Source: Bacillota bacterium
Lineage (GTDB): Bacteria; Bacillota_A; Clostridia; DSM-8532
DNA length: 5,783 nucleotides
Direction: 5' to 3'
Assembly: GCA_023424865.1 (NCBI GenBank)
Contig: JAFADM010000256.1
Location: forward strand, 1 to 5,783
Within the stretch, counting starts at the first letter, position 1, and each line of letters begins with the position of its first letter. Below the pieces are notes generated by a model. That model saw only the letters and a program-made list of their open reading frames with translations, was not told the DNA's origin and searched no databases. Made by a program: the position numbers and the translations under genes. Below, piece after piece: positions 1 through 5,331 of this stretch.

Positions 1-201
1 CCCTACGACAATTTCCCGGCGATTCTCTATGGGGGAGAGCATGTGCTGGCGACTCAGGACAATCGAAGCTATGAAAAAAGCGGAACCGGAACATTAAATA
101 TCACGGGCAACAATTTTTATATCCGCGAGGAGGCCGATATTGAAAAGGTTGCCAAAATGATGGCCTCAAAATATCTTCAAAGCATGGCTTTGGCCCAGTA
201 A
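1..201 (+). CDS. xkdO: Phage tail tape-measure protein, C-terminal end (5' truncated by window edge)
   Basis: Frame 1 is open from the first base to the TAA at 199-201, giving 66 residues of a protein whose start lies upstream. The fragment begins PYDNFPAILYGGEHVLAT, the glycine-rich 'NFPAxLxxGExVLT' type of segment found close to the end of many Gram-positive phage tape-measure proteins. It is followed by a short beta-type stretch (LNITGNNFYIREEADI) and a final helix (IEKVAKMMASKYLQSMALAQ). Tape-measure proteins occupy the tail-tube lumen, set tail length and leave the tube at injection. The position directly upstream of a LysM adaptor gene is that of xkdO in PBSX-type modules. Family assignment rests on the C-terminal motif plus gene order. 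The bulk of the protein is outside the window, so its size and any lytic domains are unknown. Confidence 0.8.
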   Translation, partial: PYDNFPAILYGGEHVLATQDNRSYEKSGTGTLNITGNNFYIREEADIEKVAKMMASKYLQSMALAQ

Positions 202-203
202 GC

Positions 204-210
204 GGAGGTG
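204..210 (+). promoter_or_regulatory. Ribosome binding site for the LysM adaptor gene
   Basis: GGAGGTG, a near-perfect complement to the 16S rRNA 3' end, sits 7 bases before the ATG at 218 and just after the tape-measure stop at 199-201. It supports that ATG as the true start. Confidence 0.8.
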
Positions 211-217
211 AATTAAC

Positions 218-850
218 ATGCGCAATATAATGTTTAAGGATACGGAAACCGATACGGAGCTTGTTTTGCCTGTTACACCCTCCAGCTTTGAGGTTTCCCA
301 TGGAATTAATATCGAGACGGTTAACATTCATACTCTTGGAGATGTCATTTTGCCCGGCTACGGAACCCTTCCTACTTTTAAAATTTCCTTAATGCTTCCG
401 GCGAAAAGCTATTCCTTCACACAGTCAGGAGCTTTAATGGCTCCCTATGCCTATATCGAAAAATTTGAGGGGTGGTGCGACAAGCATACACCATTGCAGC
501 TTATCGTCTCGGGGACTACCGTTAACAAGCCGGTTCTCATGACAGACTTTACTTATGGTGAGAAGGACGGTACAGGAGATGTTTATGCAACCGTGAACCT
601 TCGTGAATACCGTAAGCTTACAGCAGTCCAGACGGAGCCTACGGGCAATCAGGCCCGCCCCGGTGGCGAAAAGGTTAATTCCGTCGTTCAGCACATCATA
701 AAAGCCGGAGAAACCCTGTGGTCCATTTGCAGAAGCTACTACGGCGATCCTACCTTGTACGGCAAGCTTGCAGCCTATAACAAAATTCCCAATGCAAACC
801 TCATTATCGCAGGAAAAACACTGGTCATTCCAAGTAAAAGTGTTCTGTAA
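218..850 (+). CDS. xkdP: LysM-domain tail tube/baseplate adaptor protein, XkdP-like
   Basis: The protein has 210 residues. Residues 1-135 form an N-terminal domain (PSSFEVSHGINIETVNIH near 21-38, then GDVILPGYGTLPTFKISLMLP near 41-61) of the kind seen in XkdP and related Gram-positive phage proteins. A low-complexity linker (about 138-155) leads to a C-terminal LysM domain at about 159-206, with the typical start (IIKAGETLWSI), YGDPTLYGKLAAYNKI and the closing LIIAGKTLVIPS. There is no signal peptide, so this is a structural protein and not a secreted hydrolase. In related contractile systems LysM-fold proteins (T4 gp53, Afp7-type proteins of contractile injection systems) join the tube or wedges to the baseplate hub; peptidoglycan contact during injection is also possible. 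It lies between the tape measure and the gpD-like hub, as in PBSX. Length is close to that of typical XkdP proteins. The ATG at 218 is well supported by its ribosome binding site. Confidence 0.9.
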   Translation: MRNIMFKDTETDTELVLPVTPSSFEVSHGINIETVNIHTLGDVILPGYGTLPTFKISLMLPAKSYSFTQSGALMAPYAYIEKFEGWCDKHTPLQLIVSGTTVNKPVLMTDFTYGEKDGTGDVYATVNLREYRKLTAVQTEPTGNQARPGGEKVNSVVQHIIKAGETLWSICRSYYGDPTLYGKLAAYNKIPNANLIIAGKTLVIPSKSVL

Positions 851-856
851 AGAAGG
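851..856 (+). promoter_or_regulatory. Ribosome binding site that decides the XkdQ-like start
   Basis: AGAAGG precedes three closely spaced in-frame candidate starts: GTG at 856, ATG at 859 and GTG at 865. The first overlaps the site and the second is only 2 bases away. The GTG at 865 is 8 bases away, which is the normal spacing. GTG 865 is therefore preferred, with ATG 859 as the alternative. Confidence 0.55.
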
Positions 857-864
857 TGATGAAT

Positions 865-1980
865 GTGACGATAAGCCTATACCTAACAAATAATGCAGGT
901 ACGGTGGAGATTTCGCAGCTGGTTCAGAGCATTACATGGTCCGGGGATGTTGAGGAATGTGCACGTACCCTTGAATTTGAGATGGTTTCATCCTCCTTGG
1001 ATAAAAACCTTCCGGAAGTGGACTGTTCGCTGGGCAACAGCGTCACCTTTATGCAGGATAACAGGGTTTTGTTTTTCGGGTACGTCTTCCAAAGGCAGAA
1101 GGATACAGGCTCCGGCATCATCCGCATCACCTGCTATGACAGGGGGATTTATCTTAATAGGAATGAGTCCTCTTATAAATTTACAAATATGACTCCGGAA
1201 GCTATTGCTAAAAGGGTGTGCGGTGATTTTGGCATAGAGACGGCACTTATAGCTGAAACCGGAATGAAGCTCACACGGAATTTCATAGGCTCCAATTTAT
1301 ATAACGTGATAAAAACCTGTTATGATCTGGCTGCGGTTCAAACCGGGGAAGACTATATACTTCGTTTTGAGGGTCAAAAGCTTAATGTTTTGAAAAAGGC
1401 CGTTACCGAGGAAACCCTTGTTATTGAAGGGGGAAGCAATCTTATGTCCGCTTCCGTCAGTGAGAGCATTGACAATATGATAACGCAGGTGGCCATCTAT
1501 GACAGCAGTGATAAGCTTGTGAATACCAGGAGGGATGAAGAGCGGACAAAGCTCTACGGGCTTATGCAGAGCTATTTGGAGCAGACAGACGGTGAGGATG
1601 CCGATAAATCCGCAGCGAAATTAATCGAGAATAACGGTGTAAGCCAAAAAATTACCCTTAACAACCTGGGGAACATCGCTAATCTTTCCGGTGCCGCAGT
1701 GGTGGTTCGAGAGCCCTATACCGGATTGTATGGACTCTTTTACATAGATAGCGACATTCACACCTGGAAGCGGGGGCAATACTATAACAAGCTGGTGGTC
1801 AGCTTTAGAAGGATAATGGAAAAGCAGGAGATTCAGTCGCTTCCCAATGCAGGCGGGAAAGAGACAAGCCCCTCAAAAACCGGGACAACGCGTAAAAGAA
1901 CCTCCTATCTTATTATAAAGGGAGATGGTACTGTTGGAAGAAAATCCGTATTCTCTTCTGTTGAAGAATATACGCAATGA
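865..1980 (+). CDS. xkdQ: Baseplate hub protein, gpD/gp27-like, XkdQ-like
   Basis: From GTG 865 the protein has 371 residues (373 from ATG 859). Its N-terminal part matches the XkdQ pattern: an SITWSGDVEECARTLEFEM-type strand pair (about 22-40), LGNSVTFM then LFFGYVFQRQKD (about 57-80), and IRITCYDRGIYLNRNESSYKF (86-106), the 'YDxxxYLxxNxxxYxF' signature of late-control gpD-like hub proteins. A helical TPEAIAKRVCGDFGI segment follows (about 110-124). These proteins form the hub that caps the tail tube above the spike. Length exceeds the roughly 325 residues usual for XkdQ, because a linker rich in G, K, T and S (about 329-345) and a tail from TSYLIIKGDGTVG onward (346-371) extend past the last conserved strand (YNKLVVSFRRI). 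The last 47 bases overlap the next gene in another frame. Identification as XkdQ is strong. The role as hub follows from the family. The start is uncertain by a few codons. Confidence 0.88.
   Translation: MTISLYLTNNAGTVEISQLVQSITWSGDVEECARTLEFEMVSSSLDKNLPEVDCSLGNSVTFMQDNRVLFFGYVFQRQKDTGSGIIRITCYDRGIYLNRNESSYKFTNMTPEAIAKRVCGDFGIETALIAETGMKLTRNFIGSNLYNVIKTCYDLAAVQTGEDYILRFEGQKLNVLKKAVTEETLVIEGGSNLMSASVSESIDNMITQVAIYDSSDKLVNTRRDEERTKLYGLMQSYLEQTDGEDADKSAAKLIENNGVSQKITLNNLGNIANLSGAAVVVREPYTGLYGLFYIDSDIHTWKRGQYYNKLVVSFRRIMEKQEIQSLPNAGGKETSPSKTGTTRKRTSYLIIKGDGTVGRKSVFSSVEEYTQ
1917..1924 (+). promoter_or_regulatory. Ribosome binding site inside xkdQ that decides the XkdR-like start
   Basis: AAAGGGAG lies within the 3' end of the xkdQ-like gene. 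It directly abuts the ATG at 1925, which leaves no spacing, but is 9 bases from the in-frame TTG at 1934. The TTG therefore fits better, although the ATG cannot be excluded. Confidence 0.55.
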
Positions 1981-2191
1981 TATTAGAAAGCGGATTCCGC
2001 CCGCTTTTCGTCTAGGAACCGTAATCGAAACAAATCCTCTCAGGATTGATGTAGCCGGTACGGTGCAGACAAACGAATTCCTTCTGAAAAGCGAGGGCCT
2101 GGACATTTTTACAAGAGGTGAGAGGCTTCTTCTTATACCCATTGAAGAGGAGCAGCGCTATATCATCCTTTGCAAGGTGGTGAATGCATGA
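1934..2191 (+). CDS. xkdR: DUF2577 tail protein, XkdR-like
   Basis: From TTG 1934 the product is 85 residues (88 from ATG 1925). It begins EENPYSLLLKNIRNDI, matching the usual 'NPYxxLIxxI' opening of DUF2577 proteins. It continues with PPAFRLGTVIETNPLRIDVAG (about 23-43), a beta strand pair, and ends FTRGERLLLIPIEEEQRYIILCKVV (about 57-83), the standard 'GdrvLLipxxxxQxyivlxkv' closing. The beta-rich pattern suggests a small OB-like barrel, which is an inference and not something the sequence proves. In PBSX-type modules this gene always lies between the gpD-like hub and the gp25-like gene, so it probably belongs to the hub or spike assembly. It overlaps xkdQ by 47 bases and xkdS by 4 (ATGA), so its translation is probably coupled to both neighbours. 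Function at the biochemical level is not known to me. Confidence 0.83.
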   Translation: MEENPYSLLLKNIRNDIRKRIPPAFRLGTVIETNPLRIDVAGTVQTNEFLLKSEGLDIFTRGERLLLIPIEEEQRYIILCKVVNA

Positions 2192-2607
2192 GTACTTTAT
2201 TTCCAATCCTCCAGCCTCAAATTTATGAAACCGATACCTCCCTTCCGCTATTTAAGGAAGTAAAATGGGATTTTAATAAAAACATTCCGGTGTTCAAAAA
2301 CGGCTCCCCTGTTATTTCAACTGGCAGGGAAGCCGTTTTAGTTTGGGCCTGGAAGGCGCTTCACACCCCAAGGTTCAGGCATGAAATCTATACTTGGGAT
2401 TATGGCAATGAAGTAGAGTCGCTCATTGGCAAGCCCTTTACGGAGGCCCTCAAAAAATCGGAAGCCCGCCGCTATGTCAGGGAATGCCTGAGTACCTGTC
2501 CTTATATTCTGGATGTTACGGATGTGGAGGTTTCGTTTTCTGATAATGTCATGACCCTTAGCTGCAAAATAGAAACAATTTATGGGGAGGGTGAAATGAA
2601 TGTATGA
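2188..2607 (+). CDS. xkdS: DUF2634 (gp25-like) baseplate wedge protein, XkdS-like
   Basis: The product is 139 residues from ATG 2188. A TTG at 2170 in the same frame would add only MQGGEC, which is the ribosome binding site (AAGGTGGTG, 2174-2182) read as protein, so ATG 2188 is chosen. Features typical of XkdS are: FPILQPQIYETD near the start, the WDFNKNIPVFKNGSPVISTGREA block (about 27-49), then VWAWKALHTPRFRHEIYTWDYGNEVESLIGK (about 52-82), a helix EARRYVRECL, and a closing beta hairpin. These proteins resemble T4 gp25, the wedge component that anchors the first sheath ring, so the gene argues for a contractile tail. The start codon overlaps the xkdR stop (ATGA), and the end overlaps xkdT by 8 bases. 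Homology to XkdS is clear; equivalence to gp25 is inferred from family knowledge. Confidence 0.88.
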   Translation: MSTLFPILQPQIYETDTSLPLFKEVKWDFNKNIPVFKNGSPVISTGREAVLVWAWKALHTPRFRHEIYTWDYGNEVESLIGKPFTEALKKSEARRYVRECLSTCPYILDVTDVEVSFSDNVMTLSCKIETIYGEGEMNV

Positions 2608-3646
2608 AGATATAACGGTTGAAAGTATAAAAGCAGACTTGCTGGGGCGGCTGACAACGGATCTCAACCTGAGCGAGGGAAGCTTTACAAACGATATGGT
2701 AAGCGGTGTAGCCTATGAAATATGGAAAACCTATCAGGGGCTCAATGCGGTCATTCCCATCGCCTTTGTGGATGAGACCTCCGGTGAGTATATTGACAAA
2801 CGGGCCTCGGAATACGGGCTTATCCGTAAAGCCGGCACAAAGGCTTCCGCAGTGCTTTATTTTACAGGAACAAATGGAACGGTTATTCCCCAGGGGAAGG
2901 TCTTCTTAACCTCCGAGGGCATGCAGTTTGTAACCACAAAAGCCGTAACTATTGCCGAAGGACGCGCAAGCATAGAGGCCTCCGCTTCGGAGGTGGGAGA
3001 GGAATACAATGTGGAGGCCGGAGAAATCAACCTGCAAATAGTCAGCCTGAGCGGATTGTCTTCTGTGACCAATGAAACCGCAGCATCCGGCGGAAGTGAT
3101 CCTGAATCGGACAGCGCCCTGGTAAAGAGGCTGTACGACTATCTGAAACGCCCGGCAACCTCCGGAAATACATCCCACTATAAACAATGGGCTCTTGCCG
3201 TGGACGGCGTGGGGGCGGCAAAAGTGACGCCGCTATGGGACGGACCGGGAACCGTGAAGGTTTTGATCGTAGGCGACGACAATGGCCCTGTGGATTCCGC
3301 CATTACAGCAAAATGCGCAGCCGCTATTGAAGCCAACCGGCCCATTGGTGCTACGGTAACCGTCATGAGCGCACAGGGCCTTAACATAAACGTCAGCTCA
3401 GCAGTTAACGTGGATGCCACAACAACATTGACTAAGGTTAAAGAAGCCTTTACAGACGCCCTTAACAAGTACCTCAGGGAAATTGCTTTTGAAAAATACA
3501 CGCTGGTATTCAATCGGGTGGCGTATATGCTTTTGGATATACCCGGCGTTATTGATTACGCCTCCCTCACCCTAAACGGTCAGACCGGCAATGTCATTAT
3601 CGGGGATAACCAGGTTCCGATTACAGGGACGGTGGTGATTAACTGA
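2600..3646 (+). CDS. xkdT: Baseplate J-like wedge protein, XkdT-like
   Basis: The protein has 348 residues, the normal length for the XkdT/baseplate J family. The N-terminal helix pair (about 1-55) is followed by IAFVDETSGEYIDKRASEYGL (about 54-74), the family's hallmark 'GxyLDxxaxexGl' region. Next come the beta block TGTNGTVIPQGKVFLTSEGMQF (about 89-110), GEEYNVEAGEI (133-143), and the most conserved segment, GGSDPESDSALVKRLYDYLKRPATSGNTSHYKQWALAVDGV (164-204), which leads to AKVTPLWDGPGTVKVLI. The C-terminal part (about 225-348) has the DALNKYL..IAF..YTLVFNRVAYMLLDIPGVIDY pattern and ends in short strands. Baseplate J proteins (P2 gpJ, Mu gp47, T4 gp6) form the ring of wedges that triggers sheath contraction. 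ATG 2600 has GGGGAGGGTG (2584-2593) 6 bases upstream. The stop shares one base with the next start (TGATG). Confidence 0.95.
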   Translation: MYEDITVESIKADLLGRLTTDLNLSEGSFTNDMVSGVAYEIWKTYQGLNAVIPIAFVDETSGEYIDKRASEYGLIRKAGTKASAVLYFTGTNGTVIPQGKVFLTSEGMQFVTTKAVTIAEGRASIEASASEVGEEYNVEAGEINLQIVSLSGLSSVTNETAASGGSDPESDSALVKRLYDYLKRPATSGNTSHYKQWALAVDGVGAAKVTPLWDGPGTVKVLIVGDDNGPVDSAITAKCAAAIEANRPIGATVTVMSAQGLNINVSSAVNVDATTTLTKVKEAFTDALNKYLREIAFEKYTLVFNRVAYMLLDIPGVIDYASLTLNGQTGNVIIGDNQVPITGTVVIN

Positions 3647-4182
3647 TGGCTCTTATTGATTATTTACCCTCCTATTACAGGGAAAGCGTCCATGTGGTTG
3701 AGCTCCAGGAGGCCTTTAATCATTGGAGCGAGGCCTTGCTTTTCGCAAAAGAGGATTTGCTGTACCAGATAAACGTTGAGTCTGCCACATGGGGGCTTAA
3801 GCTTTGGGAGGAGGCTCTGGGTATAGAAACGGATGCTTCCAAACCCGATGCCTACCGCCGCACCAAGGTATTAAGCAAGTTAAGAGGTTCGGGCACCACA
3901 ACCAAAGCCATGATTCAAAATGTAGCCAGGAGCTTTTCAAACGGAGAGGTAACGCTGCTTGAATACAACAGTGAAAACCGGTTTGAGGTGAAGTTTACAG
4001 GTACAATGGGAATCCCCCCTAATATGAATGACCTCACTTCGGCCATAGAAGAAATAAAACCGGCCCATCTGGCTTTCAGCTATGTTTATATCTTTCGGCA
4101 ACATGGTCAACTGTCGGCTTACACCCATCAGCAACTGGCGGCTTACACACATGAAATATTAAGGAGCGGAGGAATAGAATAA
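3646..4182 (+). CDS. xkdU: YmfQ/DUF2313 baseplate wedge protein, XkdU-like
   Basis: The protein has 178 residues, normal for the family. It opens with LPSYYRESVHVVELQEA (about 7-23) and has the diagnostic ATWGLKLWEEALGIETD (47-63), the basic helix YRRTKVLSKLRGSGTTTKAMIQNVARSFSNGEV (70-102), and the beta part NRFEVKFTGTMGIPPNMNDLTSAIEEIKPAHLAFSY (111-146), all classic YmfQ/Mu gp48 features. The C-terminus carries a short octapeptide repeat (QLSAYTHQ, QLAAYTHE at 155-170). These proteins sit beside the J protein in the wedge and link it to the tail fibre, in the position of P2 gpI or T4 gp7; that role is inferred from the family. GGTGGTGA (3631-3638) lies 7 bases before ATG 3646, inside xkdT. 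The TGATG and TAATG overlaps on either side point to coupled translation with the J protein and the first fibre gene. Confidence 0.93.
   Translation: MALIDYLPSYYRESVHVVELQEAFNHWSEALLFAKEDLLYQINVESATWGLKLWEEALGIETDASKPDAYRRTKVLSKLRGSGTTTKAMIQNVARSFSNGEVTLLEYNSENRFEVKFTGTMGIPPNMNDLTSAIEEIKPAHLAFSYVYIFRQHGQLSAYTHQQLAAYTHEILRSGGIE
4108..4152 (+). repeat. Tandem 24-base repeat at the 3' end of the XkdU-like gene
   Basis: Two copies of a 21-base core (4108-4128 and 4132-4152) differ at only two positions and are spaced with a 24-base period, encoding QLSAYTHQ and QLAAYTHE. The preceding FRQHG looks like a decayed extra unit. Related YmfQ proteins commonly end in short Y-T-H or T-W-G-x-L type repeats, so this is a family trait. 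The near-identity of the DNA nevertheless suggests a recent duplication or slippage. Confidence 0.8.
4161..4172 (+). promoter_or_regulatory. Strong ribosome binding site for the fibre-start gene, inside xkdU
   Basis: AAGGAGCGGAGG contains two possible Shine-Dalgarno cores, AAGGAG and GGAGG. The second lies 9 bases before ATG 4182. The start overlaps the xkdU stop (TAATG). Confidence 0.7.
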
Positions 4183-4409
4183 TGGCAATTACAACTGTCA
4201 ACTATGGATTAACAAAGCCGGACAAAAACGACTATTACGATATCGACGTCCAAAACGGCAACATGGATCTCATTGATGCCGCTTTAAAAGTGACGGTTAC
4301 GGAACTGACGGAATTAAAAAATTTTTTAGAGTTTATGCCCATTAACGGAGGCGATTTTACTGACGGTAACGATCCCACCGGGGCTGCTGTTGATGGAGGC
4401 ATTTTTTAA
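4182..4409 (+). CDS. Short tail-fibre N-terminal protein (fibre attachment or adaptor)
   Basis: This is a complete 75-residue protein. The first 36 residues (NYGLTKPDKNDYYDIDVQNGNMDLIDAALK) form the 'NxGLxKPxxxDxYDIxxxNxNMDxID' module that normally opens long tail-fibre proteins located after xkdU in Firmicute phages. Here it is not followed by a fibre shaft. After a short helix (about 36-51) the chain ends in a glycine-rich segment with two copies of a [IV]-[DN]-G-G-x-F motif: INGGDF (54-59) and VDGGIF (70-75, the C-terminus). By position and module it probably binds the wedge and joins a fibre to it. It could be a stand-alone adaptor or the detached front of a once larger XkdV-type fibre. 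The next gene is in the same reading frame, separated by one TAA and six further codons. No enzymatic motif is visible. Confidence 0.8.
   Translation: MAITTVNYGLTKPDKNDYYDIDVQNGNMDLIDAALKVTVTELTELKNFLEFMPINGGDFTDGNDPTGAAVDGGIF
4341..4409 (+). repeat. Paired GGxF motifs at the C-terminus of the short fibre protein
   Basis: Codons at 4341-4358 (INGGDF) and 4392-4409 (VDGGIF plus part of the stop region) encode the same six-residue pattern 16 residues apart. The same pattern closes the next protein (IDGGTF, codons 5298-5315). Seen directly in the translation; the role is unknown. Confidence 0.6.
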
Positions 4410-4411
4410 AT

Positions 4412-4420
4412 AAAAGGAGG
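4412..4420 (+). promoter_or_regulatory. Ribosome binding site for the first modular fibre gene
   Basis: AAAAGGAGG lies 7 bases before ATG 4428, in the 18-base gap after the preceding stop. It shows that the fibre gene is initiated independently. Flanking A and T runs (AAAA before, TTTTTT after) could form only a very weak stem. Confidence 0.85.
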
Positions 4421-4427
4421 TTTTTTC

Positions 4428-5318
4428 ATGGGAAAAATAAAGCTAAAAAGAGGGAATCAGGCTAATTTTAGCACAGTAACCTTGGAAGCGGGGGAGCCCG
4501 CCTTTGTTCTTGATGAAGGAAAACTTTACGTTGGTGACGGAACCAACAAGATTTTGATTAATCCGGATATTACCAATGCGCAGACGGCAGATAAGCTTAC
4601 TACAGCAAGAACACTTACTTTTTCCGGCGACGCATCGGGAAGTACTTCCTTTGACGGCAGCGCCAATAAAACTATAACCCTTGTTCTGGCCGGCAGCGGA
4701 GCTACGGCAGGCACCTACACAAAGCTTACGGTGGACGCAAAAGGAAGAGTAACCGGTGCCGCACAGCTTGCCGCTTCGGATATTCCATCACTGACCTTAA
4801 GTAAAATAACCGATGCGGGAACAGCTGCCGCAAAGAATACAGGCAGCGCCGCAGGAAATGTACCGATTCTGGGATCAGACGGTAAGCTGGACGTCGGTGT
4901 ATTACCGGCAATTGCCATATCGGATACCTTTGTGGTAGCTACTCAGACGGCCATGCTGGCGTTGACGGCTGAGGTGGGGGACATATGCGTTAGAACCGAC
5001 TTAAGTAAGACATATATTTTAAAATCCGCCGGCGCTTCAACCTTGGCTAACTGGCAAGAGCTTTTATTTCCTTCCTCTCCTGTCTCCAGCGTAGCGGGAA
5101 GGACCGGAGCCGTGACTCTCACTGCAACGGATGTTGGTCTGGGCAATGTAACAAATGAGAGCAAGGCTACAATGTTTTCCAACGCTGCCCTTACCGGCAA
5201 TCCCACAGCGCCTACCCAGGCCGCAGGAAATAACAGTACCCGTATAGCAACAACAGCCTTTGTGATGGGGCAGGGTTTCCTGGCCGGCTCAGATGATATA
5301 GACGGGGGCACATTTTAA
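4428..5318 (+). CDS. Modular tail-fibre protein with Mtd-like N-terminus and Phage_fiber_2-type repeat
   Basis: The protein has 296 residues in four visible modules. Residues 1-45 (KIKLKRGNQANF...LEAGEPAFVLDEGKLYVGDG) form the short beta domain resembling the N-terminus of major tropism determinant proteins, common in Gram-positive fibres. Residues about 55-125 hold the shaft-like RTLTFSGDASGSTSFDGSAN and TYTKLTVDAKGRVTGAAQL motifs found across many phage fibres. Residues about 163-215 are AISDTFVVATQTAMLALTAEVGDICVRTD...LANWQELLFP, a module shared by many otherwise unrelated fibres. Residues 219-280 combine SSVAGRTGAVTLTATDVGLGNVTN with NAALTGNPTAPTQAAGNNSTRIATTAFV, the Phage_fiber_2-like repeat best known from enterobacterial phage side-tail fibres. 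The chain ends IDGGTF. It should form a trimeric shaft distal to the wedge. No receptor-binding or catalytic domain can be recognised, so it may be an inner segment, with the tip supplied by another protein. Confidence 0.85.
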   Translation: MGKIKLKRGNQANFSTVTLEAGEPAFVLDEGKLYVGDGTNKILINPDITNAQTADKLTTARTLTFSGDASGSTSFDGSANKTITLVLAGSGATAGTYTKLTVDAKGRVTGAAQLAASDIPSLTLSKITDAGTAAAKNTGSAAGNVPILGSDGKLDVGVLPAIAISDTFVVATQTAMLALTAEVGDICVRTDLSKTYILKSAGASTLANWQELLFPSSPVSSVAGRTGAVTLTATDVGLGNVTNESKATMFSNAALTGNPTAPTQAAGNNSTRIATTAFVMGQGFLAGSDDIDGGTF

Positions 5319-5323
5319 GGAGG
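5317..5323 (+). promoter_or_regulatory. Ribosome binding site for the second fibre gene
   Basis: AAGGAGG, a perfect core, overlaps the last two bases of the previous stop codon and lies 8 bases before ATG 5332. An ATG at 5325 is closer, but its frame stops after five codons. Confidence 0.85.
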
Positions 5324-5331
5324 AATGAGGC

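Noticed and set aside
638..684. Linker region between the N-terminal domain and LysM considered as a gene-fusion point
   Set aside because: XkdP-type proteins normally have this two-part layout, so a recent fusion is not needed to explain it.
434..889. Long open frame on the minus strand (151 codons)
   Set aside because: It is antisense to the well-supported LysM gene, lacks a recognisable domain or convincing ribosome binding site, and is a shadow of that coding frame.
893..1192. Plus-strand frame of 99 codons inside the XkdQ-like gene
   Set aside because: It is rich in Trp, Arg and Phe with no family resemblance and is fully contained in a conserved coding frame.
2979..2993. Perfect 6-bp hairpin (CCTCCG, loop CTT, CGGAGG) in the baseplate J gene
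   Set aside because: It lies well inside a conserved coding region, has no following T run, and encodes ordinary residues. It is most simply coding-sequence chance and not a terminator.
4401..4427. A and T runs around the gap between the short fibre gene and the next fibre gene, considered as a terminator or slippery frameshift site
   Set aside because: There is no GC-rich stem before the T run. The gap holds a strong ribosome binding site for the next gene, and the two genes share a frame, so a frameshift would not join them.
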